From Ooceraea biroi (Eukaryota > Arthropoda > Insecta > Hymenoptera > Formicidae): 64,000 nt of DNA. The notes beneath the pieces are model-generated. The model searched no databases. It was not told the DNA's origin and was given only the letters and a program-made list of their open reading frames with translations. This document shows positions 48,975-60,100 of this stretch, piece after piece. The position numbers and the translations under genes were made by a program. The first letter of the stretch is position 1. Each line of letters begins with the position of its first letter. The stretch spans positions 1,178,001 through 1,242,000 of the forward strand of contig NC_039514.1 of the NCBI RefSeq assembly GCF_003672135.1, read 5' to 3'.

Positions 48975-51346
48975 ATGTTGGGAAAGCTGTCTTCCGAATT
49001 CTTGCCAATTATTCAACGTTGCAGATTCATCCTGGAGTTAAATATCGCTAATACATTGAGATGTAGCATTAAACGCGAATATGTAAAGTCATCCACTTCG
49101 CATGCCAGAATAAATGAATCGATCGTGGAAGAACTGCGGACGATCTTCAAATTTAAGGACACCAAGCTCAGCAACTGGATTGTAGAGGTTTTACGCTAAT
49201 TATATTCTTATAAAACTCTAGAATATTGTAAATCTTTTTTGTTGAATCTTGGTCGAGTGATGAATATATTTGCAGAATAAGGCATATGCATTATGCGCCA
49301 GGTATACAGAAAGCAACAAAAAAGATCGTCAGCGAATTTTGCGGACGCTGGCTTCGCAGTACGCTGTCCAACGTGACTTTGTATGCCAAACAGCAAACAA
49401 GTACTTAGCCTGTAAGGTACATTGCTTTTTGTGAGTTGTATACCTTGATTACAAATTGTTTTTTATTTAATATATTGCCTGTACTTTTCCCTTTTATTTT
49501 ATTTTCTTTCTTTTTACTGAATTTGGTTGCAGTCTGAAGATAAAGAGCAGATGATTGTTCATGAGAGAATGCTGAGGAATGTTCTTACACCAGCTTATCA
49601 CTGGTTGTTTGTTATTATAGGAAGGTTGCAGCATGGTGTAAAGTTCTTGGTTAATCTGAGAACCGATGTTCTGGTAAGCAAATTGAAAAAATTTTCATGT
49701 ATCAAGTGACTCGTCCTTGTAATAATATCATAACATATATTGCATTATAAAGTAAGACATTTATAGGAACTATTGTCAGAAATGGAAGACAATGATGAAA
49801 GTATAATGATACAACAGTTGAATAATACTTTGCAAAATCTGCTTCTGCTTTGGTTTTCAGTAGGTTTCTTGCACCTGGAACGCGTAACTTTGGAAACTGC
49901 ATCTGATATATTGCAAAAGGTAGGAGCAGTTTTTTTGTAGACGTACAAGAAAATTTTCTATTTGCTTACTTCTTGTTTTAATATATTTAAAGGTTTCTGA
50001 TTACGAAGCCATACATCCTACAAGAAATTGGTCGGAGTTGAAACGTAGATTTGGACCTTATAGAAGATGTTACATATTTACGCATCCATCGATGCCAAGA
50101 GAACCTCTTGTTCTCTTGCATACAGCACTGTGCGATGTTATACCAGGTCTGCACAGGAAGACAGATTTGTTTTTGCATATTCGATCGAAATTATCTTGCA
50201 GGAAATGGTAGCTCCTTCAATGTATATTTTTGTATTATTATAGAGACTCTAAAGGGTATCGATGAAGCTGAAACTAGAATTCTGGGAAGTGCAAAGAAGA
50301 ATGTAACATTCTTAGAAGAAGATAAATCGAAAATAACAGCAGCGATATTTTATTCTGTAGCATCCACTCAAAAAGGATTGCAGGTAGTTGATTCGTAACA
50401 AGTATGTGCGTCGTAATTTTCCATACTGCCGGGAAAATCGTATATTCGATAAAGAATTCTTTCAGGGATTCGAGCTTGGTAATTATCTGATAAAAGAAGT
50501 AGCTAATGCGATCACGACTGAATTTCCAGCAGTGCATCTATTGTTCAGCTTATCACCCATACCGAACTTCAAGAATTGGTTACTCGGAAAATTGAAACAA
50601 GGTTTTAATTGCTGATTAACGAGAAATAGGAGAAAGAAAGTCATCGTGATCTATGAATGACGTTTATTCCACAGATATGGCCTTAATACTTACCACACAA
50701 GAATCCGAAGTTATGAAAAACATTTTGAAAACGAGGGATGTGGTATCAGCTTTAAACAAAGTTCTGAATAATTCATCGTGGATAGACGATACGCAGTTAT
50801 CACACTTTTTGAAGGAGCCGCTACTTCGAGCATGCGCGTGGTACTTGTACAAGGAAAAGAGACGCGGCTATGCTTTCAATAACGTTGGTACGTGCTGCAT
50901 TTCTTGCTCTGCAAATCAATTATGAATATGCAAATTATGTAAATATATTTTTACAAAAACTGTATTGAATACGTATAAAGTAGCAGATAATTTCTTTTTA
51001 ATGGTCTGTACGTTATCCTGCAGCTAATTTCCATTTACGTAATGGTGCTACGATGTGGCGGATAAATTGGATGGCTAATCCTTCGTCGATTGGACTAGCA
51101 AACAGTTGCGGTATAATGGTTAATTATAGGTATGCGCTTGATGATCGACTTCAATTCGAAGAGTACTAAAAGTATCACACATAAACACGTTGATACTCCT
51201 TTTACAGATATTTCTTGGACAAATGTGAGGCGAACAGTCGAAATTACATTGAAAATTTCGTCATAAATGCCTCAGAAGACGTAATCAATCTCGCCAGACT
51301 AGCGGAAATGTCGAGATTATGTAATACAGTTCTGAAAGAATCATAA
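48975..51346 (+). CDS. MLYCD: Malonyl-CoA decarboxylase
   Basis: Converts malonyl-CoA to acetyl-CoA and CO2, relieving inhibition of fatty-acid import into mitochondria. Exons: 48975-49187, 49276-49416, 49533-49673, 49767-49919, 49993-50146, 50244-50383, 50466-50601, 50675-50887, 51024-51129 and 51208-51346, giving 511 residues (human 493). Family motifs in order: THPSMPREPLVLLHTAL, KITAAIFYSVASTQKGLQ, LFSLSPIPNFKNWL with the catalytic Ser at 344, LRACAWYLYKEKRRGYAFN, and ANFHLRNGATMWRINWMA with the catalytic His at 434. The N-terminus (MLGKLSSEFLPIIQRCRFIL) could be a mitochondrial presequence. The protein ends VLKES, without the SKL peroxisomal signal found in vertebrates. Some donors are weak (GAG/GTTTTA after exon 1) but the joins keep frame and similarity. 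Confidence 0.95.
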
Positions 51347-51357
51347 AAGAATCATAT

Positions 51358-51363
51358 AATAAA
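51358..51363 (+). terminator. Poly(A) signal AATAAA of MLYCD
   Basis: AATAAA 12 bases after the MLYCD stop codon. Confidence 0.5.
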
Positions 51364-51448
51364 TAAGGGGCTATGAATGAAAGAATATCACAAGATAATG
51401 ACCATAACGATGATAATAAAACATGATTGATGCATGGTAAAGGTCTAG

Positions 51449-51475
51449 TTTATTGATAAAAAAATTCTCTTTATT
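51449..51475 (-). terminator. Two poly(A) signals, candidate CNOT2 3' end
   Basis: Minus-strand AATAAA occurs at 51449-51454 and at 51470-51475, about 335-360 bases past the CNOT2 stop. If used, the CNOT2 transcript would end about 100 bases from the MLYCD stop on the opposite strand. Confidence 0.45.
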
Positions 51476-51642
51476 ACTCTTCAAATTTTATGTTTTTATT
51501 AAAGATTATTAAATTTGTTCATTTATACAATAGCTGATTTGTTTCCAGCTTAAAGACAGCACAGTGGTCTGCAGACAAGTCTAGAACAGATAACGTAATT
51601 TCTATTATAATTTAAAAGTGATTTCTATTGCTTGTTTTACAG

Positions 51643-51750
51643 AATAATCATATAGAAGAGCATGGAGAAATAATCGACAGGATCGATCGTCTTCAAACAG
51701 CATTGAAAGTACTAAATTACACAGTTTCCACTCTATTTGTTAATACTTAA
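51643..51750 (+). other. Orphan exon-like segment on the plus strand
   Basis: A strong acceptor (TTGCTTGTTTTACAG) is followed by 36 codons, phase 0, ending in TAA at 51748-51750. A plus-strand AATAAA follows at 51782-51787. The peptide starts NNHIEEHGEIIDRIDRLQTA and looks like a short amphipathic helix. It may be an alternative last exon of MLYCD, since an in-phase GAC/GTAATC candidate donor exists at 51280/51281, or of an unseen gene. I do not recognise it. Confidence 0.35.
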
Positions 51751-51808
51751 TATATTTTACAAATCTTTATATAAAACAGAGAATAAAGTTGCATATATAT
51801 ACCTGTAG

Positions 51809-53971
51809 TCAAGGCTGAGTTTGGTGAAAATTCGCGGGAAGATGAGGTCTACTTTCTAGTTTTGTGTATTCCAAATAGAATTCCTTAGCTACCTTTCTCC
51901 AGTTTTGCGCATCAAAATAGTAATAAGTACCACGTTCGTATGTCGAGGTCTTTTCTACAATCCCCAAACCTGGCGCCTGCGTTATCCAAACTTTTTCCTC
52001 CATATGATACCGCCACTCTCTGCTGTACCTTTACGTCACACGTAAAATTGCACGTGAATCGCGTACTCTTAAAGTTATTCTGCATGTAAAAGTCAATCTT
52101 GTGTTTGCACTTACAACTCCGCCGCCGCAGCTAATTGCAATACATCCCCAACATTTGTATAAAACATATAAAACAGTAGATCATCTTTATATCGATTTAG
52201 TTTAACTGGCGCTAGTTTATCCCTGAAACAAGCACTGAAACTTTATGCCTTTTGCAAGGCGCATCACAGTTTGCGCGATACTTTTCATTACGAAGTATAC
52301 ATAGTTCATGGAATGATGCATGCATAGTAGTTGCGGATGAGCGCGTTACCTGATCGCGGCATTTATAAGATATTCAGGTGGTACATGAAAGTCGATGTCT
52401 TGCGGTCGACAGGGTGTTTCCGCCCAGGGTCCACCGAAGTTTTGATAGAGATTTTCGGGTGAATTCAAATTCAGTCCTAATGCGGTAAGATCTTGGCCTA
52501 ACGCCAGCGATACTAAGTTTGGATCCGTCTCTGCCGCTCTAATAAACGTCAAAAGTCCAACCATGCCAAATTGATCCTTCACCATACTTGCAGGTATATT
52601 TGTCACCTTGCCTGTATGTGATAACCATAAGATTAAACTCTGACGAGTTCAATTAAATATTCAATACGTTTAATAGCGCATATCTTTGGTGCGAAGCAAC
52701 ATACTTGGCACAGATTTCAATTTACCGTCAGGCGATGTTTGGATGCCTCTTTTAGAAGACTGAGATTTTTCAGATCCGGGGGCTCTATTGGCCTGCAATG
52801 CGTCCTGCCCGATCTCTGGACCGAGCCCTACAGGAATATTCTTATCGCCAGACACGCTACCACCAGGCGATGGACCTTCTCGGTTTTGCGTGCCCGGTAA
52901 TGCAGGAAAGTCTTCCGAGCTCATAGTAAATTCGCTCGATTCGGATGTCGGTTGTTTCACCATCCCAACTGTAACACGCGCGAATACAAGTTACATTAAC
53001 ATGCGATAATCTATTAATGAAATTAATATCTTACTTAAATTTATGCTAAGCATAGATTTACTTTAAACACGATAAATTTAGAAAGGGAATAAACTTTATA
53101 TGAAATTACATCGAGAGTTTCTCATTTGAAAAAGAGATTCTCAAAATAGTAGATATGATTGCGGTGCATTATGATATGAAACAATCGTTTACAATGTGCA
53201 TGAAAGGATATCCGCTCATTTATATTCTCTTGACGTTTGACACTAACCATAAGGCTGTTTCCCCGGCATGGGACTAGGTTGCGGCATAGAGTCACCTTGC
53301 CCTCTATTCGTTAGGGAGGGAAACTCCGAGAGATCTAACAGAGGGGGAGTACTTGTATCTCCGCCGCCTCCACTCCCAAAAACAGAGTGGAAATTGTTAA
53401 CCGCACCTTGAGATCCGTAATTACGACTTGGAGGTATTCCGAAACTGCCCATACTACCCATTGGATTTGAAGCTCTGCAATACAGATGGAGATGATTGCA
53501 GATGGGAGAAAGGAAAGGAGATATTGAGCCTCGTGTCAAGTTCTCATATACTATATGTTCTTATGATGGCGCGATGCAGAACATTATAGACAAGATCGTA
53601 ATCGTTTCATTAATAATGAAAAAAAGAAAGAAATAAACAGGAACTAACCCAAGAGCAGGCATCGTACGTCTATCAGTAAAAGCTCTCTGCCCAAACAGTC
53701 CTCTACTGCCCATAGGAGAGAGTTGTTGCTGTTGCTGATGACTACTCTGTCCACCAGAGCCCGACGCTCCAGGATAAACGTTAGTGGCAACTATTGCTGA
53801 GTTGGCTGTACTCGAGGTGCTTGCAGACGAGCCTGAGAACATGCCCGAGGTGGGCGTGACATGACCCGTGAGGGTCGCTGTGTTCAAACCCCCTCCACCG
53901 CCGGCTGCACGTGAAGTGAGACTTGCGTTCGCAATACTGCGTGGCGGTTGTTCAAAGTTCAGGTTGGCCAT
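51809..53971 (-). CDS. CNOT2 (Rga): CCR4-NOT transcription complex subunit 2 (Regena)
   Basis: Scaffold subunit of the CCR4-NOT deadenylase, pairing with CNOT3 and CNOT1 to control mRNA decay and transcription. Minus-strand exons 53649-53971, 53248-53474, 52726-52968, 52350-52611, 52115-52222 and 51809-52028 give 460 residues. The N-terminus (MANLNFEQPPRSIANASL) is followed by a Ser/Gly/Gln-rich disordered part. Two linear motifs follow: LLDLSEFPSL and SSEDFPALPG. Then come the conserved block GKVTNIPASMVKDQFGM, LTALGLNLNSPENLY, CRPQDIDFHVPPEYL and the C-terminal NOT box (WRYHMEEKVWITQAPG, TYERGTYYYFDAQNWRKVAK). All are CNOT2 hallmarks. The last intron must end at the AAAG acceptor before 52028 to keep LYSREWRYH. 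The gene converges on MLYCD, with about 460 bases between stop codons. Confidence 0.95.
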
Positions 53972-56900
53972 AGCCCGGTGGCACTACTAGTAGAAAAATG
54001 TTTCTGCCCAAGAGCAGGCACACCACGAAGCACTTGTGTCTTACAAACGATTAGCACATCCACTTTTCTTTCTCTAGTACAACACTGGAATACTCTTCAA
54101 TTTCATTGGATCGCCGATGATCCATGACAAAAACGTTACCGCTCAATGTGACCTACAACAAGAAAGAATCATTATTAGTCTCTTGTCGATAATGGAGCTG
54201 CCATCTAAAATACATGTTATCGTTTACCTCCTCCTTATCGCAGTACCACAGTGACGATTACATCAAGTGTATCATGTACCATGGAGACATAAGAACCATA
54301 CCTGTGAAATAAATAATTACTTATGTGAAATATGATGTCTTAACATATGAAAAGCATGCTATTTGAATAAACATATAAGCGACGTTCTATAGTTATTGGA
54401 AATATGTTCATAGTAACAATCCAAGTTTCCTACGACCAAATTTAAATACATACATTTATTTGTCCATTAAATATGTATTCAATCATGTATCAGTTTTTCA
54501 AGTAAACAGATTATCACCAATAGGATATAATTACGATAACTACATATGTCCTACATATGACTGTGTTCTACACCTTGATGAATACAACATTAACAAATAT
54601 TAAAATAAAAAATACATTTTAACCTAAACTTTGAGTATATTCATTAACGTGAAATCTAATTCCGCCTCGTGTTCTGCATGGTAGATTGAAAGAAATCGTA
54701 AAACCTACGGTCTACAATATCTACTATCAGACAACGCGTATGGTCCCGCTAACGCGAGCTCTACATCGCAAAGAGGCATATACAGTAATGGGAGCTTGGT
54801 GTATTTGTACCCGCGCATTTCTCTCAAAAACTGTGTGGGACACGTAAAGTCTGGCCGCGAATACAAGTGCGGGTCGCCGTGTGTGCAAGTAAACACGAGC
54901 GGCTCGGGCCGAACGGCGATATTGACACTATCGGGACGGATTGACAAGCACAAAGGGGCAAAAGGTTATAAAGTGCGTAAGACGTCAAAATAACATAAGG
55001 CAGAAGCGCGGCGCGCTGCGATAGTACCTGGGACGAGCGCCACCAGCTGCGTATCACGACGCGGCGAGTTCCATCGTGACCGCGACGGTAAACAAAGTGG
55101 ACGAATGTTTAAAAAAAAAGAAAAAAACACACGCGAAAACGGTTGTCGATGTTAACTCTCGGTCGTAATCGGCCGACGGTGTTGATGGATCTCGGTGAGG
55201 GGGTCTCGCGCGTATCCGTACGGCCACTTGAAATTGTCACTCTCTCACACGCACGTTAGGCTCGCGAACTCGCACGTGGACGTCGGGGCACACGACAATC
55301 AGGATCTCATACACATAACAGTGCCCTTCAGTAACAGAACTCACTGTTTTGTCACTCACGTAGTTTCACGAACTTAAACAACACTAGAGGCACGAACGTC
55401 TGCCATATTAGCAATTTATACGCTGTGTTCAAACGAGCCACCTGAAGTGCGTGCCAGATCGGCTGGCTAGTCCTCGGAGCGATCGATCTCGCACGTAATA
55501 ATCTTTCAGTGATATGCCTCGTCCCAAACATGTGTCTCAAACGCCATGCAAGTATCGCAGTATTGTTGCCTGGCCGAAAGTGCGACAGTCTCGAACTTGA
55601 CTAAGGATGCGCGATTCGTCGCTACAATATTCTAGGGTATTTTCTAGAATATTATTATTTTTCCATGGCTGCAAAAAAATAACTGGAGCAGATATTTTAG
55701 CAAGAGGGGACTGATATAGTAACATTATATTCCTTTCGTGGTCAATAAAATGCAATATACTGAAAGAACAATTGTTTGTTTGTTTTTTACGTATTTATTA
55801 ATATTGATTAAAAATACACACATGTATTTATGTATATATAATTTATGTGTTTATATTTATATAAATATATATAAAAGCATTCGAAAAAGAAATATTTCTC
55901 TGGTAATTTTATCGATAATACATTTTACCGACTGACAAAAAAGCTACGAGATTGCTTGAGTCATGAAATAAATATAGATGGCGCTGCAACTAACAATTCC
56001 ACTAGATTTATCGAATCGCCGGCGTGGCGCGAGATAGTTACGAGTTTAGTTTGACTCAAAGTAATTTATTCAAATTATACAGCAAGTATATATAATAAAG
56101 AATAAATTATGTTAATATTAGAAAGATAAGTTTATTCTAGTTACAATATATCTTCAGTAGTTACCAAAATGTCGAACTAACAAACGGCAAAATATATTTA
56201 TTGTAAAGCTCATATATCTATATTTATATGATCTAATAAAAATATACAAGAGTGTACTCTTTCAAAGATAATTACAAGATCCTAATATCCCAAAGCGTAC
56301 GGAATCCGAATTGAAGGCGCACTCGCCTGAAGTTGTCTCAGAAGTGAATTTTCAAATTCAAATTTTGATTCAAATTCAAATGCAAATGTGCCACCAAAGT
56401 GGAGTTTTAATTATGGAGGTGGTACGCGCGGGCGTGTATTCGGCACGCTGTCCTAACTTCAACGAATTCGCCGGAATTGTGCGGTCTCGCTGATCGGTCT
56501 CGGCTCGATTGACAGCGCGTCGTGGTGCGCAAGCAACAGCTGAAGCGCTTCGGCCGGCACCGCGCTGCGAGTGGGAGCTCCTCCGAGCCTCGCAAGAGTC
56601 GGAGGCGCGAGTGAGTGAAGACTACCCGAAAGTGCCGAGCTGCACTCAGTCTGTCCGCGGGCGTCCGTCAAGCAGACCTCTCCGGCGCTCCTCTCCCTCT
56701 CGGCCGCGTCCGTCCTCTCGACCTCGGCCTCGTGGAAGACACATGTCGTCGGCTGGTGCAGCTGCTGCTACCGGCTGACCCGCGCGCGATCGACATTAAC
56801 GTGGATCGTATAAAAAAATATCCACGAGCGATCGGCGCTGATAACCATCGCGTGTCGCGTGTGCGCGTGCACCTCGATCGGCTTCCGCGATCGGTCCCCG

Positions 56901-56990
56901 CAATCGATTTTCATATATGAAAGTGACTCAATCCTGTGACGAGGTGTTCGCAGTGCAATCGTGTAATAACACGCCGACCTCCCACACGAG
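53972..56990. other. CNOT2 / integrin head-to-head interval
   Basis: No supported coding exon. The left part, up to about 55.4 kb, is likely CNOT2 5' UTR exons, introns and promoter. A GC- and CpG-richer block at about 56.4-56.9 kb is the likely promoter and 5' UTR of the integrin gene. Between them lies AT-rich sequence with TA-rich tracts. Confidence 0.5.
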
Positions 56991-57172
56991 ATGTGGTTGA
57001 CAAGGCTTCTCCGGTGCCTCCTCGTCGGCCTCGTGATCGTCGGCTCGCCACCCTGGAGCGTCGTCGACGGCTTCAACGTGGAGACGAAGCACTATGCGGT
57101 GTACCGCTCGGAGGCGAGATCCATGTTCGGTTTCGCCGTGTCCACGTATCGTGACAAGTACAGCCGTGGATG
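56991..57172 (+). CDS. Integrin alpha subunit, first coding exon (partial gene)
   Basis: Adhesion receptor subunit; only the N-terminus lies in the window. The exon opens with an ATG in MWLTRLLRCLLVGLVIVG, a clear signal peptide, and cleavage is expected near VVDG. The mature start FNVETKHYAVYRS, then MFGFAVSTYRDKYSRGW, is the classic first strand and first FG-GAP blade of the integrin alpha beta-propeller. The exon ends TG/GTGAGT in phase 2, so the next exon should continue with a Trp codon and a VGAP-like motif. I found no following exon up to 64000, so the first intron exceeds 6.8 kb. It resembles insect PS-type alpha chains, but the exon is too short to choose a subtype. Confidence 0.85.
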
Positions 57173-60100
57173 GTGAGTCTCTTTCTTTTTTGTTTTTTAT
57201 TATATTAGATACTACGGTGAAGATGGTGATTCGATAATATCGGAATCATTGATAGCGATTAAATTTGCAGACAAATTAAAGTCTCGCGCGCTCGAGTGCG
57301 ATATGAAACACGATGCAAAGTATTTCTGAAAGTATTTTTGGAAGTATAGGTAGTAATGTAATAAAAAAATTGATTCAATTACTAATATGTGTCATGGAAC
57401 GAATCTTATTCGGTCTTGAAGAGGTGTAGCGTAATTCGATGACACATGGAAAATTCTGAGGAAAGGGGTGCTTACTGTACTGCATTACGTATCTTCTCGC
57501 GTGCATATTACGTTAAGTGATTGTACACGTCATTAAATTCAATATTGATTTATGATTATGCCGTGCAGAAAAACTTTTCTCCTTCTCTATCTCTAGAAGC
57601 TACACCGCAAATAACTGAAAAGGAATTTGAACCATTAGCGCTCTCCCTTTTTATAAATTTCTGACATAAAATTTTTAGATAAATGACTGTCCCGTGAATA
57701 GAATAGTTTCGACACAAAAGTGACGCCTAAAATTGATAATTACCTTTGTCCGGTTTTTAATTCGCTGACCAGGTGTTTGACTCATCGCTCGATTACACAA
57801 ATGATTGACTCACCCGGCTGCCACGAAATAGGAAATACCACTGGTCGGCTTAAATTACCGTTAAATGATTCGTTTTCAGTTTCGTCCGGATGACCGTGAG
57901 ATTAATGCGAGATTATTTATGACGGCACCCGCTTTTCGAGAGAAATCACTCCTCCGCGCTCTTGAGTTCTCACGATTTCGATATCTCTGGCGGGATTTTC
58001 GCGATAACTCAAGTTGTTATCTCTGTACAGTTTTTCAATTTCCGTTATGAAAGAAGTCATCAGTCACCCATCGCGCAAGTCAGAACGGTAACTCTCCCGT
58101 TTGAGATATCGCGGAGCGGAGTATAAGGACCACGTTCTCATGTTTCATCTCGAGCTCTAATAACGAGCGATAATCCTCCATCCATCAGCGATAAGTACGC
58201 TTCAGGGACGCTTTAGTGCGGTTGCAACCCTTGGAAGCGCCATATCGCTCTCTCTTCTCTCACCGCGAGCAGGAGCGAGACGGCCGTTCTCGAATTTCGT
58301 GACTCACGTTCTCGCGACAGGGCCACGAATAAATACGTTTTCTGCTCCAGCTCGCGCGTGTCTTGGCGACGATTATAAATAATATCGGGGAAACGCGGTT
58401 AACAGCGCGCAGCACGTCATCGTCACATCCGCGGGAAAATCGGCAGCCACCAGCTGCGGCACAATGGAATATTGTATTTAAGGTCGCATGCGCACATTCG
58501 CAAGCAATTAGCGAGTCATACATAGACAGTGCAGGATAAAAGAAAAAAAAAGATGCGGGCACGATAATTCGATGCACGTGCATCGATTACGAGCCTCGCG
58601 GATTCCGTTGGCCCGTTATTTAAAGCAACAACGTTACTCAATAAACGACGGAGAGTGACGGTTACGTCGACGGCGGCAAGAGGGAACGACGGCGCGAAGA
58701 AGGCCGCAGGAAGTCTGGATTACACGAGGCCTCACGGGAGGTTTCGTGGACGCTTATATTTAGGCCAGCTCCGTGCGAGTTTTACGAGCGGCCGCGTTCG
58801 CGCGCTTTCATTAATTCACCGCGTTCACGGGGATTAAAACGCTCGATCGCCGTTAATCCTCGAAATAGAATGGGACCCCCCGATATTTATAATGGGTGGC
58901 GGCTCACCTACCGGCAGATAGATTTTTATCTCGCGTGCGGACGCTTGTTAACACGGGTCTTCGGTATTTGCAAAATTACGAGCGCCCTTTGGCGCTGCAG
59001 AAATTGCCAATTGCGCGAGTCAAAAGTTCGATCGAGGCAGATTTAAATCATGTCATTTAAATTCTTTGCATCGAATTATCCTTTCGCGTTCTTTCGCGAA
59101 GTCAACATTGTCGGGAATGCGCGGATGTCTGTGTACGGCGATTCGATCGAGTATGATCAATGTCTCCGTGACGTGAGACACACGATGATGCAGGATGTTA
59201 GGTCATCGTTGCGACTGCGACGGTGTACCATGTGGGCGGTTCATCACTCCCTTGCATCGCTCTGATTAATGCCCCTGTAATCTGCGCGATCGATCTACTA
59301 CGATCTGCTACATGATGTTGTCCTTTCACGGGCTTCCTCAATGGCCGAGTTCCATTACCCGGTAGCTCGACTGCAGAATTGAAAGAAGGCGCGCTACGTT
59401 TCAACAATGAATTCCAAATGAGACTCAATGTAAAATCCGTTTTTTAATTTGATTGTGGTTAATTATTGCCGGCTTCATCGTGAAGGGATTGATAGCATAG
59501 GTACGAAGAGAACTATAAACGTGCTCCAGATATAGCTCCTCTGAAAAAAAGAAGCGAACATTACACAAGGTAATATCAGAACTTTCCGTAATAATATATG
59601 GACGAAGATTAAGCGCGAACTGGAGGAATCTTGTTTCGGAGAAGACTGAATCGGGATCCGACCACCCGTTGCGGTCTCATACATATGATTGGAAGCAACG
59701 CCGCTCTCGCATCCGATGCCACCTAATATCTACGAGCACTCTAAGGTCCGCACAATGTGCCATTACCACGAGCGGCGGTAATCTCGTCCATATATCTACC
59801 CGGTCATATATATTCATATAATCCTGGTCTCGTTTACCATTCAGAAAAAATGTAATGCGATTACAATCGCGCTGGCGTACGGACGGGCCGAGCAAATGGG
59901 TGTCGCTCTGTAAATTTTACGGGAAATGGAAATCCAGATAACATAACACTCCTTCGCGCGTCTCTTACGAGGAATACTTAATCGTCTCTCGTTCTACGAT
60001 CAGCTGCGAACACCTGGAATTTTTTAGCGTGAATTTCTCATCGTTTCCTGCGCGATTTGTCTTCTCGTGCATTGCGAAGGGAGAGTACTAAAATCGTTTG

